From Verrucomicrobiales bacterium (GTDB lineage: Bacteria > Verrucomicrobiota > Verrucomicrobiia > Limisphaerales > UBA9464): a stretch of 14,750 bases of DNA. The position numbers were made by a program, and so were the translations under genes. Under the pieces are notes generated by a model. The model saw nothing but the letters and a program-made list of their open reading frames with translations, was not told where the DNA came from and did no database searches. Positions 1 through 8,400 of the stretch are shown piece after piece (within the stretch, counting starts at the first letter, position 1; every line of letters begins with the position of its first letter). The stretch lies in contig DLVS01000236.1 of the NCBI GenBank assembly GCA_003445095.1, forward strand, positions 1 to 14,750, written 5' to 3'.

Positions 1-513
1 CGAACGCACGAGCTTGCCCAGGCGTTTCGCCACAGTGGGGTACCCTGCACGGTCAGTGACAACCTCGCGCGCGCTCATTGGGAGAAGCTCGTTTGGAACA
101 TTCCCTTCAACGGCCTGGGCGTGGCCAGTAGTGCGGGACTCGACGCGATGAAGACGGGTCACGTCGCTGACACGGCAGCGATCGCTGAATGCTTAACTAC
201 CGACCGGTTGCTCGCCGACCCGGACTGGCTGTCATTGGTCCGCGAACTGATGGGTGAAGTCATTGCGGCGGCCCATGCGCTCGGTCACCCCATTCCGGAT
301 AGCTATGCGGATCTGCAGGTTCAGCGGACGCGCGAAATGGGTGCGTATCGCGCTTCCACGCTCATTGATTTTGAGCGAGGCCAGGCTTTGGAATTGGAAT
401 CCCTCTTCGCCGAGCCGCTGCGCCAGGCTCAGGCGGCCGGAGTAGCTATGCCTCGGTTGGCAGCCTTGACCAAGACGTTGGAACGCTTGGCGGAACTGCG
501 GAAGCGTGGGTAA
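1..513 (+). CDS. panE: 2-dehydropantoate 2-reductase (ketopantoate reductase), C-terminal part, 5' end outside window
   Basis: This is the C-terminal substrate-binding (ApbA_C) domain of ketopantoate reductase, the cytosolic NADPH-dependent enzyme that makes pantoate for the pantothenate/CoA pathway. The frame is open from base 1, so the N-terminal Rossmann domain lies upstream of the window. Counting from the first visible residue, the family's catalytic and binding residues are all present with the correct spacing: Lys29 in WEKLVWN, Asn33 and Asn37 (equivalents of E. coli Lys176, Asn180, Asn184), then Ser119 in ASTLID and Glu131 twelve residues later (equivalents of Ser244 and Glu256). The gene ends with TAA at 511-513, 68 bases before the histidine kinase. 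Seen: the motifs and spacing. Inferred: that the missing half is intact and that the substrate is ketopantoate, not another 2-keto acid used by family paralogues. Confidence 0.85.
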   Translation, partial: RTHELAQAFRHSGVPCTVSDNLARAHWEKLVWNIPFNGLGVASSAGLDAMKTGHVADTAAIAECLTTDRLLADPDWLSLVRELMGEVIAAAHALGHPIPDSYADLQVQRTREMGAYRASTLIDFERGQALELESLFAEPLRQAQAAGVAMPRLAALTKTLERLAELRKRG

Positions 514-581
514 GGCGGCCGAATTCTCGGACTTGGTTGTCTTCTGTTCTCTGATGCCTTCAGATCACTTCGTTCTACGAG

Positions 582-1991
582 ATGATTTCTCCAGCACCTC
601 AAATGCGGTTCGAGCGTCGTCTGAAGCTTTTAGCTCTGGCCGTGGGCGTTCCCGGGGTGGTCGTAACGTTGTTGCTTTTGGGGTTCGGAGACTATTCCCC
701 GCGAACTCGGTGGACGTTGGGGGCTCTGGTGTTCGTCGGTTCCTGGATTGCCATTGCCGTGCTGGTGCATCGGGTGATCTTCCCGTTGCAAACGCTCGCC
801 AATCTCTTGGGCGGGTTGCGTGAGGGCGACTTCTCCACCCGGGCTCGCGGCGCGGTCCGCGATGACGCGTTGGGGGAAGTGTTGCTCGAAGCGAACGCGC
901 TCGCGGAAACGCTGCGCCAACAACGCTTGGGGGCTCTGGAAGCGACCGCGTTGTTGCGCACCGTGATGACTGAACTCGATGCGGCGGTGTTTGCCTTCGA
1001 TGACCAGCAGCGACTCCGCCTGGCCAATCGCGCCGCGGAAAACGTGCTTCGCCGACCGGCCGAGCAACTGCTCGGTCGGACCGCCGCCGAGCTGGGCTTG
1101 GGCGAGTGCCTGGCCGGCGAATCGACGCGAACAATGTCTCTCACCTTGCCCGGGGCAGTGGGACGGTTCGGGGTTCGTCGATCCGGTTTTCGTCAGGATG
1201 GTCGTCCTCACCAACTCTTAGTTCTTACGGACCTTAGCCGAGCTCTACGTGAAGAGGAGCGACTCGCTTGGCAGCGCCTGGTTCGGGTTCTGGGACACGA
1301 ACTCAATAATTCGTTGGCGCCGATCAAGAGTTTGGCCGGGAGCCTCGAATCGTTGCTCGCCCGCGATCCGCTGCCGGAGGATTGGCGCGACGATACCCGC
1401 CGCGGCCTGGCGGTGATTTCGCAGCGGTCGGAGGCCTTGACTCGTTTTATGGAGGCGTATGCTCGGCTGGCTAAGTTGCCGGCGCCCCGCAAGCAGCTCG
1501 TGGACTTGCCAGCCTTGATTCGTCGTGTCACGGCCGTCGAAACGCGCGTGTCGTTGGCGGTGACCGGTGGTCCACCGGTCAAGGTGCCCGCCGACCCGGA
1601 TCAACTGGAGCAGCTCCTGATCAATCTGCTGCGCAACGCGGCCGACGCCGTGTTGCAGTCTCGCGGAGAGAGCAGCGCGAGCCCGGGACTGGATCCCGTC
1701 GTAGCCATTGGGTGGCACAAGCTGCCCACCGAATTGGAAATCTGTTTGACCGACACCGGGCCAGGCTTAGCGAATCCGGCCAACCTCTTCGTCCCGTTCT
1801 TTACGACCAAACCCAAGGGCAGTGGCATCGGGCTGACGCTCTGCCGCCAAATCGCGGAGGCGCATGGCGGATCCATCGCGCTAGAGAACCGGGAGGATCG
1901 TTCCGGTTGCGTCGCCCGGTTACGCTTGCCCCTGACGGATCCGAGTTTATCTGCGACGCCGACGCCTCTGAGCCACGCGGTCGGCTCGTGA
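582..1991 (+). CDS. NtrY-like membrane sensor histidine kinase (HAMP-PAS-HisKA-HATPase)
   Basis: A complete 469-residue sensor kinase. Two membrane helices lie at about residues 15-34 and 45-63 with almost no periplasmic loop between them. A HAMP-like linker (about 64-115), a PAS-like segment (about 120-215) and the kinase core follow. The phosphoacceptor box GHELNNSLAPIKS contains His239, and this ELNNSLAPI form is typical of NtrY-type kinases. The ATPase domain shows the N box (INLLRNAADAV, Asn352), the G1 box DTGPGL (391-396), the F box FVPFFTTK and the G2 box GSGIGL (413-418). The start at 582 precedes the first membrane helix; Met8 is an alternative. No full response regulator is encoded alongside. 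NtrY kinases normally pair with NtrX-type sigma-54 activators, so the partner may lie outside the window. Signal and target are unknown. The shortness of the extracytoplasmic loop suggests membrane or cytoplasmic sensing (inference). Confidence 0.9.
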   Translation: MISPAPQMRFERRLKLLALAVGVPGVVVTLLLLGFGDYSPRTRWTLGALVFVGSWIAIAVLVHRVIFPLQTLANLLGGLREGDFSTRARGAVRDDALGEVLLEANALAETLRQQRLGALEATALLRTVMTELDAAVFAFDDQQRLRLANRAAENVLRRPAEQLLGRTAAELGLGECLAGESTRTMSLTLPGAVGRFGVRRSGFRQDGRPHQLLVLTDLSRALREEERLAWQRLVRVLGHELNNSLAPIKSLAGSLESLLARDPLPEDWRDDTRRGLAVISQRSEALTRFMEAYARLAKLPAPRKQLVDLPALIRRVTAVETRVSLAVTGGPPVKVPADPDQLEQLLINLLRNAADAVLQSRGESSASPGLDPVVAIGWHKLPTELEICLTDTGPGLANPANLFVPFFTTKPKGSGIGLTLCRQIAEAHGGSIALENREDRSGCVARLRLPLTDPSLSATPTPLSHAVGS

Positions 1992-2175
1992 TGGACTGGG
2001 CGTCGACGAGGTTTCATAGCTGCTGCGCGTGGGATTGTTCGGCCCGATTACGAGGCACTGCGAGGGAAAGGCGCCGTCGTGCGAGCACGGTCCACGGTTG
2101 TTCCTGCTTCGCGATTCGTTTGGTTGTGTTCTGAATCTTAGTGAATTTCGCTGACCCTAACCTCAACCTGGAGCC

Positions 2176-2550
2176 GTGACGAAACCGTTGGCCATCGTCT
2201 TTCACGAAACTCTCCTGCCCGGCAGCCAGATTGCCAATCGCCTGGCCGATTCCGGTTGGCGGGTTTTGACCGTCAATGTGGCGGCGAACGTTCCCGACTT
2301 GGTTCGTCGTGAGAAACCGATGCTCCTGATTGCTGAGCTGGCGCTCCGCCACGGCGACTTCTGCGGCGTGATCCGTCTCCTCAAGCGAGATCCGGACGTA
2401 GCCCACGTTCCCGTGATTGGGTTCACGGAATTGCGGAACCAGAAGCTGCGCGACGAAGGTGTGGCTGCGGGAGCCAAATTGGTTGCGGCGAACTCTGCGA
2501 TCCTCGACCAATTGCCTCAGTTGATCGATCACGCTTTGGCGGTGGAATAG
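2176..2550 (+). CDS. Degenerate receiver-like (pseudo-receiver) protein
   Basis: A 124-residue single-domain protein with the layout of a CheY-like receiver fold but without the phosphorylation chemistry. Strand 1 (LAIVFHE) has His-Glu where the paired acidic residues normally sit. Strand 3 (KPMLLIAEL) has Glu54 at the position of the phosphoacceptor Asp, six residues after the conserved Pro. Strand 4 keeps the switch threonine (PVIGFTEL, Thr84). The GA at 99-100 is followed by Asn106 where the conserved Lys should be. A Glu at the acceptor site can mimic a phosphorylated state, so constitutive or phosphorylation-independent signalling is plausible (inference). The GTG start at 2176 has GGAG at 2170-2173, which is rather close. 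It sits 184 bases after the histidine kinase and 50 bases before hemQ. The family assignment rests on the pattern of strands and on aligned positions, so it is moderately sure; the role is unknown. Confidence 0.6.
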   Translation: MTKPLAIVFHETLLPGSQIANRLADSGWRVLTVNVAANVPDLVRREKPMLLIAELALRHGDFCGVIRLLKRDPDVAHVPVIGFTELRNQKLRDEGVAAGAKLVAANSAILDQLPQLIDHALAVE

Positions 2551-2600
2551 GCCGGAACACCTCTAATGTTCGAACTCTTCTAGGACTACTACCGACGGTT

Positions 2601-3407
2601 ATGGCCGGAATTCCTCTCTCGCGCGGCGTTCACGTCGCTCACCTGTTCTTCCGCGTGGATCGTGTCCGCTGGCAGGCGCTTCCGGCCGGCGAATCTTCCA
2701 GCACGTTGCATCGACTAGGTAAGATTTGCGAAGCGAACCCCGGGCCCGGTGCTCCGCGAATCATGACCTTCGCAGGCGTGGGCGGTAAGGCCGACCTCGC
2801 GTTCCTACTGTTCGCCACCGAATTGCAGCAACTCGGCGCGTTACAACGGGACGTCGAACTCGCATTCCCGGCCGGAACGTTGGTGCCGGCGTACTCGTAT
2901 CTAAGCGTGACCGAGCTTCCCGAATACGTCGCCACGGACGATGACTTGAAGGCTATCCTAGCGCGCGACGCCGTTGTTCCCGGTCATCCACAGTTTGAAG
3001 AACGCTTCGCCGCCGCGCAAAAACGCAACGCCGAGTATCAGCACTACCGCCTGTATCCGGAACTGGAAGACTGGGAAATCATGTGCTTCTACCCGATGAA
3101 CAAGAAGCGGTCCGGCAGTGACAACTGGTTCATGCTCGACTTCGATACCCGCAAGAAGCTGATGGGGAGCCACGCGAAGACGGGGCGCAAATACTCAGGG
3201 CGGATCGCTCAGTTGATTACCGGATCGGCGGGAATTGATGACTGGGAGTGGGGAGTAACCCTGATGGCTCATCAACTGGATGCCATTAAGGAGATCGTTT
3301 ACGAGATGCGCTTCGACGAAGTGAGCGCCCGGTACGCCGAATTTGGCGCCTTCTACATTAGCATGCGCCTGTCGCCGGCCGAACTCTGGAACCATCTGCG
3401 TTTGTAG
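2601..3407 (+). CDS. hemQ: Coproheme decarboxylase / hydrogen peroxide-dependent heme synthase (HemQ, ChdC)
   Basis: A 268-residue member of the chlorite dismutase superfamily, of the HemQ/ChdC branch. It oxidatively decarboxylates Fe-coproporphyrin III (coproheme) to heme b using peroxide, the last step of the coproporphyrin-dependent pathway, in the cytoplasm. The diagnostic C-terminal half is present: FYPMNKKR, DNWFMLD, GSHAKTGRKYSG, ITGSAGIDDWEWGVTL and YEMRFDEVSARYAEFG. Compared with S. aureus HemQ, catalytic Tyr145 corresponds to Tyr164, Lys149 to Lys168, and the proximal heme ligand His172 to His191; the Tyr-to-His spacing of 27 residues is the same. True chlorite dismutases have an Arg in place and lack the YPM(S/N)KKR signature, so chlorite activity is unlikely. 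No other heme gene is nearby. The ATG at 2601 has no clear ribosome binding site; an N-terminus of this length fits the family. Confidence 0.92.
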   Translation: MAGIPLSRGVHVAHLFFRVDRVRWQALPAGESSSTLHRLGKICEANPGPGAPRIMTFAGVGGKADLAFLLFATELQQLGALQRDVELAFPAGTLVPAYSYLSVTELPEYVATDDDLKAILARDAVVPGHPQFEERFAAAQKRNAEYQHYRLYPELEDWEIMCFYPMNKKRSGSDNWFMLDFDTRKKLMGSHAKTGRKYSGRIAQLITGSAGIDDWEWGVTLMAHQLDAIKEIVYEMRFDEVSARYAEFGAFYISMRLSPAELWNHLRL

Positions 3408-3436
3408 CGAGCAGGACTGGGACCCAGATAGTCGCC

Positions 3437-3445
3437 GGGGGGGGG
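3437..3445. repeat. Homopolymer tract of nine G
   Basis: Nine consecutive G residues lie between hemQ and the TetR-family gene, 24 bases upstream of the proposed -35 element. Such tracts are prone to slippage during replication and to sequencing error. An imperfect-loop palindrome (CTGGG A CCCAG, 3417-3427) precedes it. No function can be assigned from the sequence alone. Confidence 0.7.
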
Positions 3446-3469
3446 ATTTCAACCATGTCGGTGGAATTG

Positions 3470-3497
3470 TTGACCGACTGGTACACTTTCGTTAGTC
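3470..3497 (+). promoter_or_regulatory. Putative promoter with NemR-like operator upstream of the TetR-family gene
   Basis: The 16-base element TTGACCGACTGGTACA (3470-3485) has the form GACC-N4-GGT of the box known for the TetR-family repressor NemR (TAGACC-N4-GGTCTA); four of six arm positions are symmetric. TTGACC at 3470-3475 also resembles a -35 hexamer, with a poor -10 candidate (TTAGTC, 3492-3497) 16 bases downstream. Its position 32 bases before the repressor start would let the repressor block its own transcription and that of the pump genes behind it. The sequence match is seen; the autoregulation is inference, and the promoter call alone is weak. Confidence 0.45.
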
Positions 3498-3516
3498 TCC
3501 GGCATCCTTCCTTGCC

Positions 3517-4158
3517 ATGGGCCGAACGAGCGACGCACGAGAACGATTGTTGGCTGCCGCACTGCAACTGATCTGGACGAACAGTTACGGCAGCGTGAGC
3601 GTGGATGACATTTGTGCTCGTGCGGAAGTGAAGAAGGGCAGCTTCTATCATTTTTTTCCGTCTAAGGCGGATCTGGCTTTGGCCGCCTATGAGCAACACT
3701 GGGAGGAAATGCGACCGACCCTGGACGCGATTTTTTCCCCTCAGGTTCCGCCGTGGGAGCGTTTGTCCCGGTGGTGTCGGCATATCGTTGAAGCGCAAAA
3801 GTCGCTTTTTGAGCAGTTTGGACACGTTGTGGGCTGCCCCTATTGCAGCATGGGAAGTGAGATCGCTACGCAAGACGACCGACTTCGCGCCAAGTCGGAG
3901 GAGTTACTCAATCGGGGGCTGAGATATCTTGAAAGTGCCATCAGTGATGGACAGCGAGAGGGGACGATTCCAAGTCAAGATAATCGTGGTTCCGCTCTGG
4001 CGGTGGCGTCCTGTGTCATGGGTTTGATGCTGCAGGCCAAGGTTCAGAACGATCCGAAGGTACTTCATGAACTCGAACCGACGGTGCAGAGTGTGCTGCG
4101 AGTCGAGGAATCTTCGCTGTCGTCGAAGTTGACAGCCCGGCGCCGCAGGCCAGGTTGA
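3517..4158 (+). CDS. TetR/AcrR-family transcriptional repressor with a CPYC motif in the ligand domain
   Basis: A 213-residue TetR-family regulator. The N-terminal DNA-binding domain (about residues 6-55) has the family helix-turn-helix: SVDDICARAEVKKGSFYHFFPSKADL. The rest is an all-helical ligand/dimerisation domain typical in length for the family. It contains GCPYCSMG with Cys107 and Cys110 just before a conserved-looking EIATQDDRLR segment. In NemR a cysteine in this part of the protein senses electrophiles and reactive chlorine, so a thiol-based or electrophile signal is possible here (inference). The gene lies 49 bases upstream of the efflux adaptor on the same strand, so it most likely represses a tetR-adaptor-pump operon, probably through the GACC-N4-GGT element just upstream of its own start. 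No Shine-Dalgarno sequence precedes the ATG. The C-terminus ends in a short Arg-rich tail. Confidence 0.9.
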   Translation: MGRTSDARERLLAAALQLIWTNSYGSVSVDDICARAEVKKGSFYHFFPSKADLALAAYEQHWEEMRPTLDAIFSPQVPPWERLSRWCRHIVEAQKSLFEQFGHVVGCPYCSMGSEIATQDDRLRAKSEELLNRGLRYLESAISDGQREGTIPSQDNRGSALAVASCVMGLMLQAKVQNDPKVLHELEPTVQSVLRVEESSLSSKLTARRRRPG

Positions 4159-4207
4159 GCGGCGTCTGAGACGATCAGTCAACAATTTGGAATTTTTCGC
4201 ACCCTCT

Positions 4208-5389
4208 ATGCTTTCATTTCGTTTTGCCCCTGGCGTGGTCTCGGTTTTCGCCAGCGGGATCGCGGCCGTCATCGTTGGCGCGGGCTGTCGCGGTTCCGGC
4301 GCCGATTCTCAAACGCCAGGACTGCCACCGCCGTCGGTTACCGTCGCCCCGGTCGAGATCCGGGAAATTGTGGAGCACGACGAATTCACCGCGCGCCTGG
4401 ATGCCCCTGAAGTGGTCGAGATTCGTCCGCGGGTTTCTGGTTACTTGACGGAGGTTCGCTTCCGTTCGGGCGAACTGGTCCAAGCGGGTGACGTGCTTTT
4501 CGTGATTGATCCGCGTCCTAAACAAGCGGTTTTCGATCGTGCGGACGCTGAAGTCACCCGGGCGCGGGTTCGGTTGGAGAACTCAGCGCGCGAAGCGAAA
4601 CGCGCCGACGCGCTCCACGAGACCAAAGCGATTTCCATTGAGGAGGCCGATCAACGTCGCTGGGCGTACACCGATGCTCAAGCGGCGATGCAGGTGGCCG
4701 AAGCCGCCCGCGAGACCGCCCGGCTTGATCTCGAGTATTGCACCGTTCGCGCTCCGATCAGTGGTCGCGTCAGTCGTGCTCTCGTCACGCCGGGGAACAA
4801 CGTCAGCGGCGTTGATGGCTTCACGACGTTGATGACGACGCTGGTGAGCGTCGATCCGATGTATGCCTACAGTGATGTGGACGAAGCGAGCTTGCAGAAG
4901 TTCCGCGGGCTGCTCCGTGAGGGTCGGCTCTCCACCAATTCGCAAGGTCGAATTGAAGTCGAGATGGCGTTGGCGGGAGAAACCGGTTTCCCGCACCAAG
5001 GGTTTATCGAGTCCATCGACAACCGGCTCGATCCGGCAACGGGAAGCATCTTGGTTCGAACTGAATTTCCCAATCCCGATGGACGTTTGATTCCGGGGCT
5101 GTTTGCCCGCGTGCGTCTCCCGGGAAGCGCCAAGATGCCCGCGTTGCTGATCAGTGAAACCGCGATCGGAACTGATCAGAATCAGAAATTTGTGCTGACT
5201 CTCACGTCTTCGAACACTGTGGCTTATCGGCCGGTGACGTTAGGGGGCAGCGTGGGAGGAATGCGGATTGTTCGTGAGGGTCTGCGCGCCGGGGAATCGG
5301 TGGTCGTGAATGGACTCATGCGGGTCCGTCCAGGCATGCCCGTGACGCCCCAGCCGCTGGAGGTGGCGAAGCTGACAGCGCAGCGTTGA
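4208..5389 (+). CDS. RND efflux periplasmic adaptor subunit (membrane fusion protein, MexE/AcrA type)
   Basis: A 393-residue adaptor that links an inner-membrane RND pump to an outer-membrane channel. The N-terminus is a hydrophobic export signal (about residues 9-26) followed by Cys27; the residues before the Cys (GAG) fit a lipobox only loosely, so lipidation is uncertain. Domains in order: a beta strand and first lipoyl half (PRVSGYLTEVRF..G..V..GDVLFVIDPRP), an alpha-helical hairpin (about 80-165, rich in Ala, Glu and Arg), a second lipoyl half (YCTVRAPISGRVS), a beta-barrel (NRLDPATGSILVRTEFPNPDGRLIPGLFARV) and a membrane-proximal domain ending near GMPVTPQ. I chose the ATG at 4208 over an upstream in-frame TTG at 4187 because it puts the signal peptide at the very N-terminus. 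It is followed after 29 bases by the pump gene, so the two are almost certainly co-transcribed. Confidence 0.92.
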   Translation: MLSFRFAPGVVSVFASGIAAVIVGAGCRGSGADSQTPGLPPPSVTVAPVEIREIVEHDEFTARLDAPEVVEIRPRVSGYLTEVRFRSGELVQAGDVLFVIDPRPKQAVFDRADAEVTRARVRLENSAREAKRADALHETKAISIEEADQRRWAYTDAQAAMQVAEAARETARLDLEYCTVRAPISGRVSRALVTPGNNVSGVDGFTTLMTTLVSVDPMYAYSDVDEASLQKFRGLLREGRLSTNSQGRIEVEMALAGETGFPHQGFIESIDNRLDPATGSILVRTEFPNPDGRLIPGLFARVRLPGSAKMPALLISETAIGTDQNQKFVLTLTSSNTVAYRPVTLGGSVGGMRIVREGLRAGESVVVNGLMRVRPGMPVTPQPLEVAKLTAQR

Positions 5390-5418
5390 GGTGTGGTTGC
5401 GGATTCGATTCGTTACGC

Positions 5419-8400
5419 ATGAACTTTAGTCATTTCTTTATTCGGCGACCGATTTTTGCCGCGGTGCTGTCGGTCCTGATTTTCCTGGTCGGGTTGATCG
5501 CGATGTATCGGCTTCCGATCTCGGAATACCCGGAAGTAGTTCCGCCGCAGATTGTGGTCCGTGCGGTCTATCCTGGCGCCAATCCCAAGACGATTTCCGA
5601 AACGGTGGCCGTCCCGCTCGAACAGCAGCTCAATGGCGTCGAGAACTCGCTATACATGTTCTCCCAAGCCACGAGCGATGGAGTGATGACCTTGACGGTG
5701 ACCTTCAAGCTGGGCACCGATATCGATCAAGCCCAGGTGCTGGTGCAAAATCGCGTTTCGCAGGCGTTGCCGAAGTTGCCAGAAGAGGTTCGTCGCTTAG
5801 GCGTCCTCACCATCAAGTCCACACCGGACCTGACGATGGTCGTTCACCTGTTCTCCACCGATGGGCGCTACGACGACGTTTATGTCCGCAACTATGCAAC
5901 CCTGCAGGTGAAGGACGTGCTGGCGCGGATCTCGGGAGTGGGCCAGGTCCAAGTCTTTGGGTCCGGTGACTACGCGATGCGGGTGTGGTTGGATCCGGAC
6001 AAGATCGCGGTCAAAGGAATGACTGCGGGCGATGTCATCAATGCGATTCGCGAGCAAAATGTGCAGGTCGCGGCCGGAGCGGTCGGCCAGCAACCGGTTG
6101 CCTCCCCCGTGGCGCTCGAGCTGCAGATCAATGCCAAGGGTCGTCTGGTCACCGAAGAAGAGTTCGGCAACATCATCATTAAGACCGGCAAGCAGGGCGA
6201 GACAGTGCAATTGAAAGACGTTGCCCGGATCGAGTTGGGAGCGGGCGAGTTTGCCCTCCGGTCTCTCCTCAATAATCGCTCGGCGGCCGCCATTCCGATT
6301 TTTCAGCAGCCCGGGAGTAACGCGCTGGAACTTTCCAAAAACGTTCGCCAGACCATGGCGACGCTGAAGAAGAGCTTCCCTGACGGTCTCGACTTCAATG
6401 TGGTTTATGACCCGACTGTCTTTGTCAGGAAATCCATCGAGGCCGTGGTCCACACGCTCTTCGAGGCAGTGCTGCTGGTGGTCTTGGTGGTGTTGCTGTT
6501 TTTGCAAACGTGGCGCGCTTCGATCATTCCGTTGGCGGCCGTTCCGGTCTCGCTCATCGGTACGTTCGCGGTCATGAGCGTATTTGGCTTCAGCATTAAC
6601 GCGCTGTCCTTGTTTGGACTCGTGCTCGCCATTGGAATTGTGGTGGACGACGCCATCGTCGTGGTCGAAAACGTGGAGCGGAACATCGCCCTCGGTTTCA
6701 GCCCCGTGGAAGCGACGAAACGGGCGATGACCGAAGTTACCGGCCCAATCGTAGCGACGGCATTAGTCCTGTGCGCCGTCTTCGTTCCCACGGCGTTTAT
6801 CAGCGGGCTGACCGGCCAGTTTTACAAACAGTTCGCCATCACGATCGCCATCTCGACGGTCATCTCGGCGTTCAATTCTCTGACGTTATCGCCGGCGTTG
6901 GCGGCGGTGTTGTTGCGCGACCACCAGGCGCCGAAGGATCGATTCACGCGGATCCTCGATGGTCTGTTCGGATGGCTCTTTCGGCCGTTCAACCGCTTTT
7001 TCGCCTGGATTGGGAACAAGTATTCGGCGGGAGTGGCTCGGGTAGTGCGAGTGAGCGGTGTTGCCTTGGTCGTTTACGCCGGCCTCGTCTTTCTCGCGGG
7101 GAATATCTTCGCGCGCGTACCGGCCGGCTTTATTCCGGATCAAGACAAGCAATACCTCATTTGCGTAGCCCAATTGCCCGACGCCGCGTCGTTGGACCGA
7201 ACCGATGCCGTCATGCGCCGGATGACCGACTTGGCAATGCAGGTTCCCGGCGTCGAATCGTCCGTGGCTTTCCCGGGATTGTCGCCCAACGGATTTACCG
7301 CGAGTCCCAATTCCGGCATAACGTTCATAATCCTGAAGCCGTTTGAAGAACGACGTTCCAAGGATCTCACGGCCACGGCGATCGCGGCAAAGCTCAACGC
7401 CGTCTTCGCCGAGATTCAGGAAGCTCGGACTCTAGTGATCAATGCCCCCGCGGTTAACGGGCTGAGTACCGGAGGTGGCTTCAAACTATATCTGGAGGAC
7501 CGCGCTGGCCTCGGCCAAGAAGCGCTCTTCGGGACGACCTGGGGAATTATCGGGCAATCGTACCAGACGAACGTATTGCAGGCGGTGTACTCGACGTTCC
7601 AAATCAACGTTCCGCAGATCGAGGCGGACGTGAATCGGACAAAGGCGAAATCGATGGGAGTGCCCTTGCAGAGCGTCTTCGAAGCGATGCAGATTTATCT
7701 TGGTTCACTCTATGTGAATGATTTCAACCGCTTTGGCCGCACGTATCAGGTGATCGCGCAAGCGGACGCGCCCTTTCGGAGTCGGCTTGAAGATGTCAGC
7801 CGCCTGAAAACCAGGAATGAGCAAGGGCAGATGGTTCCCTTGGGGACGCTTCTTCGGGTCAAGGAAGCCTACGGCCCCGACCGAGTGATGCGTTACAACG
7901 GGTACCCCGCCGCCGAAATCAATGGTGCTCCAGCTCATGGATACAGTTCAGGCCAAGCCGAGGCGTTCATCGAAAACCTGGTGCGGCAGAATTTGCCCCC
8001 GGGAATGGGATTCGAATGGACGGAACTGGCGCACCAGCAACGGATCGCTGGGAACACGGCGATCTATGTCTTTCCTCTGTGTCTCCTGCTCGTGTTCCTC
8101 GTTTTGGCCGCGCAATACGAAAGTCTCAGCCTGCCTCTGGTCATCATCTTGATCGTCCCGATGTGCCTGCTGAGCGCCATGCTGGGCGTTATGATCAAGG
8201 GAGGGGACAACAACATTTTCACGCAGATTGGCCTGATCGTTTTGGTCGGGTTGGCCTGTAAGAACGCGATCCTCATCGTCGAATTCGCACGCGAAAAGCA
8301 GCACCAAGGGATGTCGATTCTTGAGGCGGCTTTGGAGGCGTGTCGATTGCGGCTACGCCCCATCCTCATGACGAGCATCGCCTTTATCGCGGGCGTTTAT

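Noticed and set aside
565..1214. Overlapping minus-strand frames across the histidine kinase
   Set aside because: Shadows of the kinase gene; low-complexity Arg/Pro-rich translations.
1992..2175. Gap between the histidine kinase and the pseudo-receiver gene
   Set aside because: Searched for a promoter, terminator or small gene; only poor -35/-10 look-alikes and no stem with a T tract were found.
4187..4207. TTG start for the efflux adaptor
   Set aside because: The ATG at 4208 places the export signal at the N-terminus; the upstream residues add an acidic, non-signal-like start.
4268..4288. Lipobox in the efflux adaptor
   Set aside because: Cys27 follows the hydrophobic stretch, but the -3 position is Gly and not Leu/Val/Ile, so lipoprotein status was not asserted.
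5386..5418. N-terminal extension of the RND pump
   Set aside because: The frame is open here, but MNFSHFFIRRP at 5419 is the family start and the extra residues overlap the adaptor stop codon.
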